Below, piece by piece: positions 18,230 to 28,032 of a stretch of DNA of 64,000 nt (position 1 is its first letter; each line of letters starts with the position of its first letter). Position numbers and translations under genes: made by a program. The stretch covers positions 62,001 through 126,000 of the forward strand of contig QFXI01000028.1 of the NCBI GenBank assembly GCA_003402315.1, written 5' to 3'. Source of the DNA: Candidatus Nitrotoga sp. LAW. Its GTDB lineage: Bacteria; Pseudomonadota; Gammaproteobacteria; Burkholderiales; Gallionellaceae. A model generated the notes under the pieces. The model was given only the letters and a program-made list of their open reading frames with translations, searched no databases and had not been told where the DNA came from.

Positions 18230-19651
18230 ATGTCGAAGTCGGTTGCTGATGTTCTTAAGTTACTTAAAGACAGCGAAGTTAAATTCGTTGACCTACGCTT
18301 CACTGATACCCGTGGCAAAGAACAGCACGTTTCGATTCCGGCACATGTGGTATCAGATAGTGACGACTGGTTCGAATCCGGCCACGCTTTTGATGGTTCT
18401 TCCATCGCTGGCTGGAAAGGCATACAAGCATCCGATATGCTGCTGATGGCTGATCCTGGATCCGCTTTTCTCGATCCTTTTATGGACGAAACAACATTGG
18501 TGATGACCTGTGACGTCGTGGAGCCTTCCGATGGCAAAGGTTACGACCGCGATCCACGTTCTATCGCCAAGCGTGCTGAAGCCTATTTGAAATCCACCGG
18601 GCTAGGCGATATTTGTTACTTTGGCCCTGAACCTGAGTTTTTTATTTTTGATTCAGTAAATTGGCAAGTAGATATGTCTGGTTGCTTCTGCAAGGTTAAT
18701 TCTGAAGAAGCAGCCTGGTCTTCCGCAGAAAAATTTGATGGTGGCAATACTGGCCATCGGCCCACTGTTAAGGGCGGTTACTTCCCTGTCCCTCCTGTCG
18801 ATTCGCTGCAAGACATGCGCTCTGCAATGTGCTTAATATTGGAAGAAATTGGCGTTCCTGTCGAAGTGCATCACCATGAAGTGGCAACCGCCGGACAATG
18901 TGAAATTGGCACCCGCTTTGACAGTTTGGTGCATCGCGCCGATCAAACCCAGAAGCTTAAATATGTAGTGCATAACGTCGCACATCAATATGGCAAGACT
19001 GCGACCTTCATGCCCAAGCCGATTGTCGGTGATAACGGCTCAGGCATGCATGTCCATCAATCCATATGGAAGGATGGCAAAAACCTGTTTGCAGGCAATG
19101 GCTATGCCGGGTTGTCCGAATTCGCCCTGTATTATATTGGCGGTATTATCAAGCATGCCCGTGCGCTTAACGCCATTACCAACCCCGGCACTAACTCCTA
19201 CAAACGTTTGGTTCCCGGGTTTGAAGCCCCTGTAAAGTTGGCTTACTCGGCGCGTAACCGCTCTGCCTCGATCCGCATTCCTTTCGTGCAAAGTGATAAG
19301 GCACGTCGTATTGAAGTGCGTTTCCCGGACCCTACTGCTAACTCTTATCTGGCTTTTACCGCCTTGATGATGGCTGGCCTGGATGGCGTACAAAATAAAA
19401 TTCACCCGGGCGATCCTGCGGACAAAAATTTGTATGACTTGCCGCCAGAAGAGGATGCAAAAATCCCAACCGTATGTTCCAGCCTCGAGCAGGCTTTGGA
19501 AGCGCTGGATAAGGATCGTGAATTCCTGACCCGTGGCGGTGTATTCTCCAATGACTTCATTGATGCCTACATTGAGTTAAAAATGGAAGAAGTGACCCGC
19601 TATCGCATGACAACGCATCCTGTTGAATTTGATATGTATTACAGCCTATAA
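18230..19651 (+). CDS. glnA: glutamine synthetase type I (GSI-beta)
   Basis: Makes glutamine from glutamate, ammonia and ATP, as a cytoplasmic dodecamer. The beta-grasp N-terminus ([21 protein letters not shown]), the DGSSIAGW loop, metal ligands in the [11 protein letters not shown] strand, the [14 protein letters not shown] motif and the [19 protein letters not shown] region are all visible. The adenylylation segment NLYDLPPEE holds Tyr402, so GlnE control is expected. The length of 473 residues is standard. An NtrC site and a sigma-54 promoter lie upstream, and a GGAG ribosome binding site precedes the ATG. A hairpin (19671-19695) follows the stop. Confidence 0.97.
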   Translation: MSKSVADVLKLLKDSEVKFVDLRFTDTRGKEQHVSIPAHVVSDSDDWFESGHAFDGSSIAGWKGIQASDMLLMADPGSAFLDPFMDETTLVMTCDVVEPSDGKGYDRDPRSIAKRAEAYLKSTGLGDICYFGPEPEFFIFDSVNWQVDMSGCFCKVNSEEAAWSSAEKFDGGNTGHRPTVKGGYFPVPPVDSLQDMRSAMCLILEEIGVPVEVHHHEVATAGQCEIGTRFDSLVHRADQTQKLKYVVHNVAHQYGKTATFMPKPIVGDNGSGMHVHQSIWKDGKNLFAGNGYAGLSEFALYYIGGIIKHARALNAITNPGTNSYKRLVPGFEAPVKLAYSARNRSASIRIPFVQSDKARRIEVRFPDPTANSYLAFTALMMAGLDGVQNKIHPGDPADKNLYDLPPEEDAKIPTVCSSLEQALEALDKDREFLTRGGVFSNDFIDAYIELKMEEVTRYRMTTHPVEFDMYYSL

Positions 19652-19670
19652 CAACGGTTAATATATTTGC

Positions 19671-19695
19671 AACGGGCTTTCCTTGGAAGCCCGTT
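19671..19695 (+). terminator. hairpin after glnA
   Basis: AACGGGCTT (19671-19679) and AAGCCCGTT (19687-19695) form a perfect 9-base stem with a 7-base loop, 20 bases after the glnA stop. There is no T run after it, so termination may be partial or the hairpin may protect the 3' end. Confidence 0.6.
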
Positions 19696-19779
19696 CGCCC
19701 GATGCGTACCATTTGCATGCTTGCAACAGGGCAAGGCGCAAATATTGCGTAAGTAAACAAAAGCCGTTATATTTCAGCT

Positions 19780-19860
19780 ATGCACTTCTCTCGCCACATC
19801 TTGCAATTACATTCTACATCCAGCCTCCTAGCAGCGCTGCTGCTGCGCGTCGCGCGCTAA
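19780..19860 (+). promoter_or_regulatory. leucine-rich leader peptide upstream of leuA (putative attenuator)
   Basis: A 26-codon reading frame starts at ATG 19780 and ends at TAA 19858-19860. It has seven leucine codons, including three consecutive CTG codons, in a C-terminal stretch LLAALLLRVAR. Leader peptides rich in the end product's amino acid are the hallmark of ribosome-mediated attenuation of leu operons. It lies 95 bases before the leuA start, on the same strand. The ribosome binding site is weak and I could not define a strong terminator with a T run between it and leuA, so the attenuation mechanism is an inference. Confidence 0.5.
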
Positions 19861-19955
19861 ATATACTTTTCCCCCTAGTTTTGAAGCAAATGACATCCGG
19901 CCGAATTTTATTCGACATGGATCGTGCAAATTAAATAATTGCGATGGAGTTCAGC

Positions 19956-21491
19956 ATGAAAGAAAAATTAATAATATTTGATACTACCTTGCGCGATGGC
20001 GAACAAAGCCCAGGCGCATCCATGACGAAGGAAGAAAAGCTCCGTATCGCGCGGCAATTGGAAAAGCTCGGCGTTGATGTTATCGAGGCAGGGTTTGCGG
20101 CTGCCAGTCCGGGCGACGCAAATGCAGTCCGTAGTGTTGCGCAAATCATCGAGAGTTCTACGGTTTGCTCGTTGGCGCGCGCCACTGAAAACGATGTCCG
20201 CGCTGCGGGTGAAGCGATCAAGCCAGCCAAGTCTGGCCGCATCCATATCTTTATCGCTACTTCACCCATCCACATGAAAATGAAGTTGCGTATGCAGCCT
20301 GACCAGGTGGTGGAAGCGGCGGTGAAGGCGGTAAAGCTCGCATCGGAATATACCGACGATATTGAATTTTCTGCCGAGGATGCGGTGCGCTCGGAAATGG
20401 ATTTTCTCATCCGCATTTTTGATGCAGTGATTCAAGCGGGAGCAAAGACCCTGAATGTGCCGGATACGGTTGGTTACAGCATCCCCGTTTTGTGGGGCGA
20501 GCGCATCAAACAGCTGATCGAACGTGTGCCGAATTCTGGGAAAGTAGTGTGGTCCACCCATTGCCACAACGATCTCGGCATGGCGGTAGCCAATTCTCTT
20601 GCTGCCGTAATGAACGGTGCGCGTCAGGTAGAATGCACCATTAATGGTTTGGGTGAGCGTGCCGGGAACGCTAGTCTGGAAGAAATTGTGATGGCGGTTA
20701 AGACGCGCCGTGATGTGTTCAGTTGTGATTCGCGCATCGATACCACGCAGATTGTGCCGACTTCTAAACTTGTGTCCAGCATCACCGGTTATCCAGTGCA
20801 ACCTAATAAGGCGATTGTCGGCGCGAATGCTTTTGCCCATGAATCCGGCATTCATCAGGACGGTGTGCTCAAGCACCGCGAAACTTATGAAATTATGCGT
20901 GCCGAAGATGTTGGCTGGAGCATGAATAAATTAACCTTGGGAAAACTTTCCGGTCGCAACGCGTTTCGCACGCGGTTGCAGGAACTTGGTATCGTGCTGG
21001 AAAACGAGGAGGTGGTAAACGATGCCTTTGCCCGTTTCAAAGAATTGGCTGACCGCAAGCGTGAAATTTTTGATGAGGACTTGCAAGCCTTAATCAGTGA
21101 AAGCGTGGTAGCGCAAGTTAATGAGCATTATCGCTTGGTATCTTTGCGCGCGCATTCGGAAACTGGTCTTTTGCCTGTGGCGCAGGTGCGATTGAATGTA
21201 GGTGGAAAGGAGTTTGTCGCCGAGGGTCAGGGAGGTGGGCCGGTCGATGCGACGTTCAAAGCCATTGAACAGATCGTGCAAAGTGGTACCGAATTGCAAC
21301 TTTATTCAGTAAACAACATCACTAGCGGTACAGATGCACAGGGTGAAGTGACTGTGCGGCTATCCAAGGGTGGCCGTATAGTCAATGGACAAGGTGCAGA
21401 CACTGATATCGTGGTGGCTTCCGCCAAGGCTTATCTGCATGCGCTGAATAAATTGGACAATGAAGCGGAGCGTACGCATCCGCAGGTGTGA
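19956..21491 (+). CDS. leuA: 2-isopropylmalate synthase
   Basis: Condenses acetyl-CoA with 2-ketoisovalerate in the first committed step of leucine synthesis. The HMGL-like TIM barrel begins [18 protein letters not shown]; metal-binding HCHNDLGMA and the [14 protein letters not shown] motif follow. The C-terminal LeuA allosteric domain (about residues 385-500) provides leucine feedback control. I place the start at 19956 because a GGAG site (19946-19949) precedes this ATG at proper spacing. The ATG at 19944 would add four residues and overlap that site. A leucine-rich leader lies upstream, and a strong terminator follows. Confidence 0.96.
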   Translation: MKEKLIIFDTTLRDGEQSPGASMTKEEKLRIARQLEKLGVDVIEAGFAAASPGDANAVRSVAQIIESSTVCSLARATENDVRAAGEAIKPAKSGRIHIFIATSPIHMKMKLRMQPDQVVEAAVKAVKLASEYTDDIEFSAEDAVRSEMDFLIRIFDAVIQAGAKTLNVPDTVGYSIPVLWGERIKQLIERVPNSGKVVWSTHCHNDLGMAVANSLAAVMNGARQVECTINGLGERAGNASLEEIVMAVKTRRDVFSCDSRIDTTQIVPTSKLVSSITGYPVQPNKAIVGANAFAHESGIHQDGVLKHRETYEIMRAEDVGWSMNKLTLGKLSGRNAFRTRLQELGIVLENEEVVNDAFARFKELADRKREIFDEDLQALISESVVAQVNEHYRLVSLRAHSETGLLPVAQVRLNVGGKEFVAEGQGGGPVDATFKAIEQIVQSGTELQLYSVNNITSGTDAQGEVTVRLSKGGRIVNGQGADTDIVVASAKAYLHALNKLDNEAERTHPQV

Positions 21492-21515
21492 TTTACTGAT
21501 TGATTTTAGGCATGG

Positions 21516-21545
21516 ACGGCACGCCAGTAGGCGTGCCGTTTTTTT
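21516..21545 (+). terminator. rho-independent terminator of leuA
   Basis: ACGGCACGCC (21516-21525) and GGCGTGCCGT (21530-21539) make a perfect 10-base stem with a 4-base loop, followed by seven T. It stands 25 bases after the leuA stop. Confidence 0.93.
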
Positions 21546-21857
21546 GCCCTTACGCATAACGGCTTAATGCTAAATCCTCACGGATATGGTGTAAGACCTA
21601 TTGATACGGCCAGATTATGTTTGAGGTCGGTTCGTCTTGAGCCTGTCAAAAGGTAAATGGGATCAATACTTCATCATGCTGGATCAAGAGTCTCTTTTAA
21701 TCCGATGGTCGAGTGCGAGATGTTTCTGACCCACGCGAAGGTGCGAAGTCGCGAAACAGATAAAGAAATGTTGAAAGGCTTTCGGCTGAAGTGGTAGACG
21801 CAGTATTCCACCTACGCAAGAGGTAAATTTTTAAGCGAACTGAGGTTTTTTACAGCC
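21546..21857. other. intergenic gap between leuA and the acyltransferase gene
   Basis: 312 bases without a supported gene. GTTCGTCTTGAGCCTGTC at 21629-21646 resembles a degenerate copy of a short dispersed repeat common in proteobacterial intergenic DNA (GTTCGTCCTGAGCTTGTC type). Nothing else stands out. Confidence 0.4.
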
Positions 21858-22994
21858 TCAACGCCGCATGCGGATAAATGGCCGTTCAATAAACGCATAG
21901 GATACTGAAGCTATGGCAACTGTCCCCACCGTAGTAGCCAGTAGTAGCAAGGGTAACCTGTTATCCTGAAGCGCGCTAAATAATTCGGTTTCCGAAAGCC
22001 ACCTGAGCAGGGGAGCATGCCATAAATAAATGCTATAGCTCACAATGCCGGCAAAAACGATAACTGAATTCCCAAATAACCAGCCTATCAGCCGATTGCC
22101 ATTCATACCCGCGATTGCCACCAACATTACCGCGAAGCTGTATATCGTTGTCCAAGTATAAAAAATCAGGCTGTGGTTCCAATAGTCCATCCATTTATAT
22201 TGCATCCAACACAGACATAGGAGCAAGATGGCCAAGCCTGCCATTGCTATCAAGTTATGGTGTTTCGACAACCATGTAGATACGCTATTTTTATTGACAT
22301 GTAGCATTGCCCCGAGCATTCCCATGCCAAATGAATCCATGGAACCAGGCAATTGAGATGACATCAAAAAATTACCCGGGCCGGTGTATATGATTGTTCC
22401 AGCGCGCCACAACCACGTACTTGTCAACATAAGAACCAGCAATAATAACCAGCGTCTTGGATTGATCAGTCCTGCCAGAAATGGCAGCGCCAGATAAAAC
22501 ATGAATTCAATGGGCAATGTCCACCACACAGTATTGATTGGATCGATGCCTATGGGGGGAGGCACAAACAACATGGACAAGTGCCGCAAAAACGATCCCA
22601 TATTGGCAATCGGATTGGCTTGGCCCAGTAAATAAGCCCCCCCAAGCAAGATAGCTAACTGGACGTAATAAGCCGGAAATACCCTGGCGACCCGTCGGAA
22701 CAAATAACGTTCCAAGTTAGGTTTTTCGCGTGTTCCTGCCTGCCATTGGGCAAACGGTAGACTAAGCAAAAATCCAGAAAGCACAAAAAAAATTTGCACT
22801 CCCGACCAACCTAATGAGAAGAAAGGCGTTAAGTTAATATTCCATTTGCCAATGGGAACAGTAACAAGACTATGTTGTGATGCTTCATAAACGTGAAAGA
22901 TTAATACCCATAAAGCCGCCCATCCACGAAGCCCGGTTAATACACGCAAATGTGATTTGTCTTCTGTAAATATATGCTTTTCCGGTGAAGTCAT
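21858..22994 (-). CDS. acyltransferase 3 family membrane protein (OafA/YrhL-like)
   Basis: 378-residue integral membrane O-acyltransferase that probably modifies a surface polysaccharide or lipid. The family signature RVLTGLRGWAALWVLIFHV, with the catalytic His in the first helix, is visible, followed by FFVLSGFLLSLPF and about ten hydrophobic segments. The FRRVARVFPAYYVQL loop is also typical. The gene is alone on the minus strand and borders the defence region. Acyltransferases of this kind are often variable between strains because they alter surface antigens and phage receptors. The acceptor molecule is unknown. Confidence 0.9.
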   Translation of the reverse strand: MTSPEKHIFTEDKSHLRVLTGLRGWAALWVLIFHVYEASQHSLVTVPIGKWNINLTPFFSLGWSGVQIFFVLSGFLLSLPFAQWQAGTREKPNLERYLFRRVARVFPAYYVQLAILLGGAYLLGQANPIANMGSFLRHLSMLFVPPPIGIDPINTVWWTLPIEFMFYLALPFLAGLINPRRWLLLLVLMLTSTWLWRAGTIIYTGPGNFLMSSQLPGSMDSFGMGMLGAMLHVNKNSVSTWLSKHHNLIAMAGLAILLLCLCWMQYKWMDYWNHSLIFYTWTTIYSFAVMLVAIAGMNGNRLIGWLFGNSVIVFAGIVSYSIYLWHAPLLRWLSETELFSALQDNRLPLLLLATTVGTVAIASVSYAFIERPFIRMRR

Positions 22995-23187
22995 AGTTGG
23001 GATTTTTTTAGTTTTTTCAACGGGAGGGTTGCATGTTACTTTGTTACGGCCAAAGAAAACTACGTCAGATCATAAAAAAACGGAGTTCAAAGTTTCAGCA
23101 AAATATTGGGAACGGAGGGCGAAGGTGGAAGGATTGCCAAGAGGAATGTACAGTCTGTAGGACTTAAGGCCAAGAGGTTCTCCCCAT

Positions 23188-23480
23188 ATGGGTAATGCCA
23201 TCTTGGCATGGCCACGGTACATTCTTGTCGTTGGAAATGTGGATGAACTGGATTGGATGAGTGCCACCGAACTGGCGGCCAACCAGTTCCCCATGACGCA
23301 AATGCGGGACAAACTGACCTGTAAAGGTATTCGCAATCAAACTCAAGTCATTCAGGCCCACGAGCAGGTTGAAAAGGAAGTGTGTGACACTATCAAGTAT
23401 ATTGGTGGCACCTGCCGGAACAAACCCCTCCGGCAGAGCACATCAAGGAAATTGAAAAGTGGTTAAAAATACAATGCTAA
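23188..23480 (+). pseudogene. DinD-like protein, C-terminal remnant with frameshift
   Basis: The reading frame from 23188 contains MSATELAANQFPMTQMRDKL and EVCDTIKYIGGT, which match the C-terminal half of DNA-damage-inducible protein D (DinD: GSTELAANLFRATQT..KVR.TI.ELGGTMPE). After 23411 the family sequence continues in another frame (LPEQTPPAEHIKEIEKWLK, stop TAA at 23478), so a frameshift broke it. The N-terminal half of DinD is absent upstream (22995-23187), which holds no recognisable gene. It stands at the left edge of the defence island. The function of DinD is poorly known; it inhibits RecA in E. coli. Called from memory of the family, so moderate certainty. Confidence 0.6.
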
Positions 23481-23553
23481 AGTTGGAGCTGGGTGACCGT
23501 GAAACAGGCGGTTTATTGGGCGGAATAACGAAGAAATCCAGAAAGGATGAAGC

Positions 23554-24855
23554 ATGACCGAACCAACTATTACCTGTCCAAGTTGCAAGACTGAGATCAA
23601 ACTCACTGAATCGCTCGCCGCTCCTTTGATAGCGGCGACACGCAAGCAGTTCGAGCAACAACTGGCGCAGAAGGATAATGATATCGCACAGCGCGAACAG
23701 GCCATGCGTGAGAAGGAAAAGCAGCTTGCAGAAGACAAGCGCAAACTTGACGATCAGGTCGCTGATCAAGTCGCGGCACAGTTAAAAGAAGAACGCGCCC
23801 GCGTTATTGCTGAGGAATCCAAGAAGGCTAAACTTGCCAGTGCAGTCGAATTGGAAAACAAGGCACGTGAATTGTCCGAATTGCAAGCGGTAGTAAAGGT
23901 AAACAATGAAAAGCTGGCCGAGGCACAGAAGGCGCAAGCCGAACTCATCAAGAAGCAGCGTGAACTCGATGATGCCAAGCGCGAACTGGAACTTACGGTA
24001 GAAAAGCGGGTACAGGATGGATTGACCCACGTTCGCACGCAAGCCAAAAAAGAAGCCGAGGACGAACAAAAGCTCAAGGTAATGGAGAGGGAGCAGACCA
24101 TTGCCGCGATGCAGAAACAGATTGAAGACCTCAAGCGCCGGGCCGAGCAAGGATCACAACAATTGCAGGGCGAAGTCCAGGAGTTGGAGCTTGAAAATCT
24201 GTTGCGCACCAAATTTCCTTTTGATGACATCGAGCCAGTACCCAAGGGGGAATTTGGCGGGGATGTGCTGCATCGCGTTGTTGGCGCAGGCGGCCACTCC
24301 GGTGGCACCATTTTGTGGGAGTTCAAGCGCACCAAAAACTGGAGCGATGCCTGGCTGGTAAAGCTTCGCGGAGACCAGCGCACCGCAAAGGCAGAAATCG
24401 CCGTGATCGTGAGCCAGATATTGCCGAAAGGCGTTGAAACCTTTGAAATGGTAGATGGCGTCTGGGTAACACATCCCCGCGCCGCATTGCCGGTAGCGAT
24501 GATTTTGCGCCAGTCATTGCTGGAACTCGCCCTTGCGCGGCAGTCCATAGAAGGCCAGCAGACCAAGACCGAAATGGTCTACCAGTACCTCACCGGCCCG
24601 CGTTTTCGCCAGCGGGTAGAAGCGATAGTCGAAGCGTTTTCCACCATGCAGGAAGACCTCGACAAGGAAAGAAAAGTTATCATGAAACAATGGGCCAAGC
24701 GAGAAGAGCAGATCGAGCGGGTGATGGGGGCAACGGTGGGGATGTATGGGGACTTGCAGGGGATTGCGGGGAAATCGTTGCAGGAGATTGAGGGCTTGGA
24801 GTTGCAAACATTAGACACTGAAAGTAAAACACCAAAGGCACTGACCAACTCATGA
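23554..24855 (+). CDS. DUF2130 protein: coiled coil plus PD-(D/E)xK nuclease-like domain
   Basis: 433-residue protein. An N-terminal CPSC motif (residues 8-11) looks like half of a zinc ribbon. Residues about 30-215 are a long charged coiled coil. The DUF2130 core follows, with Asp237 in GGDVLHR and Glu256-x-Lys258 in LWEFKRTKNW, the layout of a PD-(D/E)xK nuclease. Activity is not proven for this family. A second helical segment closes the protein. An AAAGGA ribosome binding site precedes the ATG. Its stop overlaps the SIR2 start by ATGA (24852-24855), so the two are translationally coupled. It is the first gene of the four-gene cluster and may act as the nuclease or sensor of the system (inference). 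Confidence 0.85.
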   Translation: MTEPTITCPSCKTEIKLTESLAAPLIAATRKQFEQQLAQKDNDIAQREQAMREKEKQLAEDKRKLDDQVADQVAAQLKEERARVIAEESKKAKLASAVELENKARELSELQAVVKVNNEKLAEAQKAQAELIKKQRELDDAKRELELTVEKRVQDGLTHVRTQAKKEAEDEQKLKVMEREQTIAAMQKQIEDLKRRAEQGSQQLQGEVQELELENLLRTKFPFDDIEPVPKGEFGGDVLHRVVGAGGHSGGTILWEFKRTKNWSDAWLVKLRGDQRTAKAEIAVIVSQILPKGVETFEMVDGVWVTHPRAALPVAMILRQSLLELALARQSIEGQQTKTEMVYQYLTGPRFRQRVEAIVEAFSTMQEDLDKERKVIMKQWAKREEQIERVMGATVGMYGDLQGIAGKSLQEIEGLELQTLDTESKTPKALTNS

Positions 24856-26126
24856 GCACACAATCGCACTGCCCATACCGGCAATCAAATAATCTTTTAG
24901 ATGCACTTGCTTCAGACAAGACAAAGGTTGCTTTTCTTCTCGGCGCTGGATGCCCAGTTTCTATTCCGCATCCAGATGGTGACGTGACAAAATCATTGAT
25001 TCCTGACATTCGTGGGCTCACTGCGGTCGTCAAGAATAAACTCGGTGAGTCAAAAAATCACATAGACAGCTTCAATGCCATCTTGAAGCGGATTGCGGAA
25101 GGGGAACCAGCCGATCCAACGATTGAAGATATCCTGAGTCATATCCGCGCGCTTCAGGAAGTAGTGCGGAATGGCGACATGCATGGTTTAACTAGAACCG
25201 CGCTCGCTGAACTCGATGAAAAAATATGTGAGATCACCACTGAAGTCGTCGGAGCTGAACTACCTGACTTCAATACGCCCTACCATCAGCTAGCAAAATG
25301 GATTGGTGGAATTCAGCGTGCACAGCCAGTCGAAGTATTCACACCAAACTACGACTTGTTGGTAGAACAGGCCTTCGAAGCGCACAGAATTCCATACTTT
25401 GACGGGTTTGTCGGTTCTAAGGAGGCTTTCTTTGACCTAACCTCAATGGAGGAAAATGTATCTCTTCCGGCACACTGCTTACCGGTGCGCTGGAGCCGAT
25501 TGTGGAAACTACATGGATCCATAAATTGGTGGGGCAGGTATGAGGATGAGAACAAGAAAAATATTAAGGTAGTGCGGACAGGTACCGAAAAACCAATTAA
25601 AGGTGATCGCCAGATGATTTATCCGTCACACCTTAAATACGACCAGAGTCGAAGATTGCCGTATTTGGCTATGCTTGACCGCCTAAAAAATTTCCTGTCT
25701 CGAGGTCAAGCAGTCTTAGTAACCTGTGGATATTCCTTTGCTGATCAGCATTTGAACGAGGTTATTTTTCATGGTTTGAGAAGCAATCCATCAGCAATTT
25801 GCTTTGGGCTCTTGTACGGTCCACGGTCGAACTACTCAGATGAATTGATAAAAAAACAAAAGCACCCAAACCTTAGTCTGTTCGCGAGCGATGGTGCAGT
25901 TTTAGGCACGATAGAACGCGATTGGCGAAGTGACGAAAATTTAGAGCATGTGATGCATGGGTTGAGTGTCATTAAAAAAGAACCTACCGGAGTCGATGAT
26001 ACATTCCTTACAAACTGCGAGTTTCAGCTAGGGAACTTCAAACATTTTGGTGATTTTTTAGAACAACAGCTTTCCCGCTGCGATGATGAGAAGCAAAGCG
26101 AAAAGAAGGTCGGCAATGCTGCGTGA
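24852..26126 (+). CDS. SIR2-domain protein of a SIR2-HerA defence pair
   Basis: 424-residue SIR2-like protein. The NAD pocket landmarks are present: LLGAGC (29-34), FTPNYD with Asn166 and Asp168, and the catalytic histidine in LHGSINWW (His221). Defence SIR2 proteins hydrolyse NAD+ rather than deacetylate. With a HerA ATPase they form the SIR2-HerA (Nezha) complexes, shown in other bacteria to deplete NAD+ or cut DNA on phage infection. The C-terminal 100 residues are helical and of unknown role. The start is coupled to the DUF2130 stop, and the end overlaps herA by 11 bases. No frameshift is seen, so the gene appears intact. Confidence 0.88.
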   Translation: MSTQSHCPYRQSNNLLDALASDKTKVAFLLGAGCPVSIPHPDGDVTKSLIPDIRGLTAVVKNKLGESKNHIDSFNAILKRIAEGEPADPTIEDILSHIRALQEVVRNGDMHGLTRTALAELDEKICEITTEVVGAELPDFNTPYHQLAKWIGGIQRAQPVEVFTPNYDLLVEQAFEAHRIPYFDGFVGSKEAFFDLTSMEENVSLPAHCLPVRWSRLWKLHGSINWWGRYEDENKKNIKVVRTGTEKPIKGDRQMIYPSHLKYDQSRRLPYLAMLDRLKNFLSRGQAVLVTCGYSFADQHLNEVIFHGLRSNPSAICFGLLYGPRSNYSDELIKKQKHPNLSLFASDGAVLGTIERDWRSDENLEHVMHGLSVIKKEPTGVDDTFLTNCEFQLGNFKHFGDFLEQQLSRCDDEKQSEKKVGNAA

Positions 26127-28029
26127 TCCCACCTTCATTGGAACCGTGCAAGACGTACATGGCGCAACGATAACTGTTGAGCTTACCAACGATACGGTGA
26201 GAGGACTTAGCTTCGTACGTGGCGAGGGCTACCGCATTGGCCAAGTGGGAAGTTTTGTTCGTATTCCGTTAGGGTTCGTCGATTTATATGGAGTGGTCTC
26301 ACAGGTGGGCGCGGGCGCAGCACCCCAGCGAGAACAAGAACTACGGGTTTACGGTAACCGTTGGGTTACGGTGCAAATGGTTGGTGAAGGTCAGCGCAGA
26401 GGCCAGTTCAAGCGAGGAATATCTCAGCATCCAACAATTGATGACCGTGTTCATATCGTTACCGAGGCCGATCTTCGCGCAATTTATGGAGCTGGCGAAC
26501 CGGATGATTTCGTGGCTGTAGGCCATCTTGCTAGCGCTGAATCCATTCCGACGCTTGTTAACATCAATAAGCTCGTTACACGGCACTCGGCCGTTGTAGG
26601 GACCACCGGGTCAGGCAAGTCGACGACTGTGGCGGGCCTGCTAAATTCTTTGTCTGAATCATCTCACTATCCGTCGGCCAGAATTGTCGTCCTCGATATT
26701 CATGGCGAATACTCTAAAGCACTCTCTGATAGAGCGGCAGTATTTCGCGTCGCCGAAGATGCTGACAAAGGCCAGAAGGCGTTACGCGTTCCGTTTTGGG
26801 CACTTAGTTTTGATGAGTTGACTGCGCTCGCGTTTGGCAACCTAAGTGAAGCCCAAAAGCCAGCCGTGGCCGACGCTGTTGTGCAACTAAAGAAAGAGTC
26901 TCTGAAAAATCAAGCTAGAGAAGGCATAGATGAAGCACGGATAACAGTTGATTCCCCAATCCCGTTTTGCCTGCACAAACTCTGGCTTGAGCTACATAAA
27001 CGTGAGCATTACACGATAGTACCGAGGCCAGGGACTGCGACGGATGAAGTGGATCCAGCGTATGTACTTGGGACAGATGGTAAGCCGCTGCAACAAGGTG
27101 ATGCCATGTCTGTTACGCCCCCTCTTTATCGGACGATTAAGACAACTGGCACGGCTAGTGAGCGAGTACAACAAGGCAGTGGCTCAGTTGGAATTCGTCA
27201 ACATCTAGCTGGTTTGGCATCGAGGCTTCGCGACCCTAGAATGAGCTTCCTCTTCAATCCTGGGGACTGGTTACCCGATATTGATGGCAAAATTAACAAA
27301 GACTTAGATGCTCTTCTTGAAGAATGGATTGGTGGGCCACAACCGATCACGATTCTCGATCTATCAGGCATCCCATCTTCTGTACTTAACGATCTGATTG
27401 GTGCGTTGCTGAGAATTCTTTATGACGCCATTTTTTGGGCAAGGGATCTGCCGGAGGGTGGGCGGTTACGACCACTACTGTTGGTGCTTGAGGAAGCGCA
27501 TGCATACTTGTCCAAAGAGAACGCTGGCACTGCCGCAGTCGCCGTCAGAAGGATTGCCAAAGAGGGGCGCAAGTATGGCGTAGGCATGATGATCGTAAGT
27601 CAACGTCCATCCGAAATTGATTCAACCATCCTCTCGCAGTGCGGAACCATATTTGCGATGCGCCTTGCGAATGATACTGACCGAGGCCACGTTGCCGGTG
27701 CGGCATCTGATAATCTCAAAGGTCTCTTTGACATGCTTCCGATTTTACGAACGGGTGAGGCCATTATTGTAGGCGAGGCGGTAAGCCTTCCGGTACGAAC
27801 TCTCATTTCCCCGCCACCACTAAACAGGCGTCCTGATAGTGAAGACCCATGTGTGGTCGAACGCCGAGACGCGGACGGCGGCTATCAAGGTCCAGCTGGG
27901 TGGAGTCAGCCTCGCGACCCACCCAATTATGTACCAATGGTGAGACAGTGGCGAAAGCAAAGCCACCATTACGAGCACAATCCGATTGCCGTAAACGCGA
28001 TCAAAGAATCAGATGATAAAAAGGAGTGA
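26116..28029 (+). CDS. HerA-like DNA translocase/ATPase (DUF87) of a SIR2-HerA pair
   Basis: 637-residue FtsK-HerA superfamily ATPase, expected to form a hexamer that partners SIR2. An N-terminal HAS-barrel (about residues 5-75) precedes the ATPase core. Walker A GTTGSGKS is at 162-169, and Walker B ends in the acidic pair of LLLVLEEAHAY (near 459). The motif GRKYGVGMMIVSQRPSEI and the arginine-containing RLANDTDRGHV follow. I choose ATG 26116 because an AGAAGG site lies 6 bases upstream and MLRDPTFIGTV starts the family fold. An ATG at 26083 would overlap SIR2 much more. The stop is 3 bases before the KTSC gene. Confidence 0.9.
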   Translation: MLRDPTFIGTVQDVHGATITVELTNDTVRGLSFVRGEGYRIGQVGSFVRIPLGFVDLYGVVSQVGAGAAPQREQELRVYGNRWVTVQMVGEGQRRGQFKRGISQHPTIDDRVHIVTEADLRAIYGAGEPDDFVAVGHLASAESIPTLVNINKLVTRHSAVVGTTGSGKSTTVAGLLNSLSESSHYPSARIVVLDIHGEYSKALSDRAAVFRVAEDADKGQKALRVPFWALSFDELTALAFGNLSEAQKPAVADAVVQLKKESLKNQAREGIDEARITVDSPIPFCLHKLWLELHKREHYTIVPRPGTATDEVDPAYVLGTDGKPLQQGDAMSVTPPLYRTIKTTGTASERVQQGSGSVGIRQHLAGLASRLRDPRMSFLFNPGDWLPDIDGKINKDLDALLEEWIGGPQPITILDLSGIPSSVLNDLIGALLRILYDAIFWARDLPEGGRLRPLLLVLEEAHAYLSKENAGTAAVAVRRIAKEGRKYGVGMMIVSQRPSEIDSTILSQCGTIFAMRLANDTDRGHVAGAASDNLKGLFDMLPILRTGEAIIVGEAVSLPVRTLISPPPLNRRPDSEDPCVVERRDADGGYQGPAGWSQPRDPPNYVPMVRQWRKQSHHYEHNPIAVNAIKESDDKKE

Positions 28030-28032
28030 AAA

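Noticed and set aside
22957-23160. 67-residue frame between the acyltransferase and the DinD remnant
   Set aside because: No ribosome binding site or recognisable family; overlaps the acyltransferase start on the other strand.
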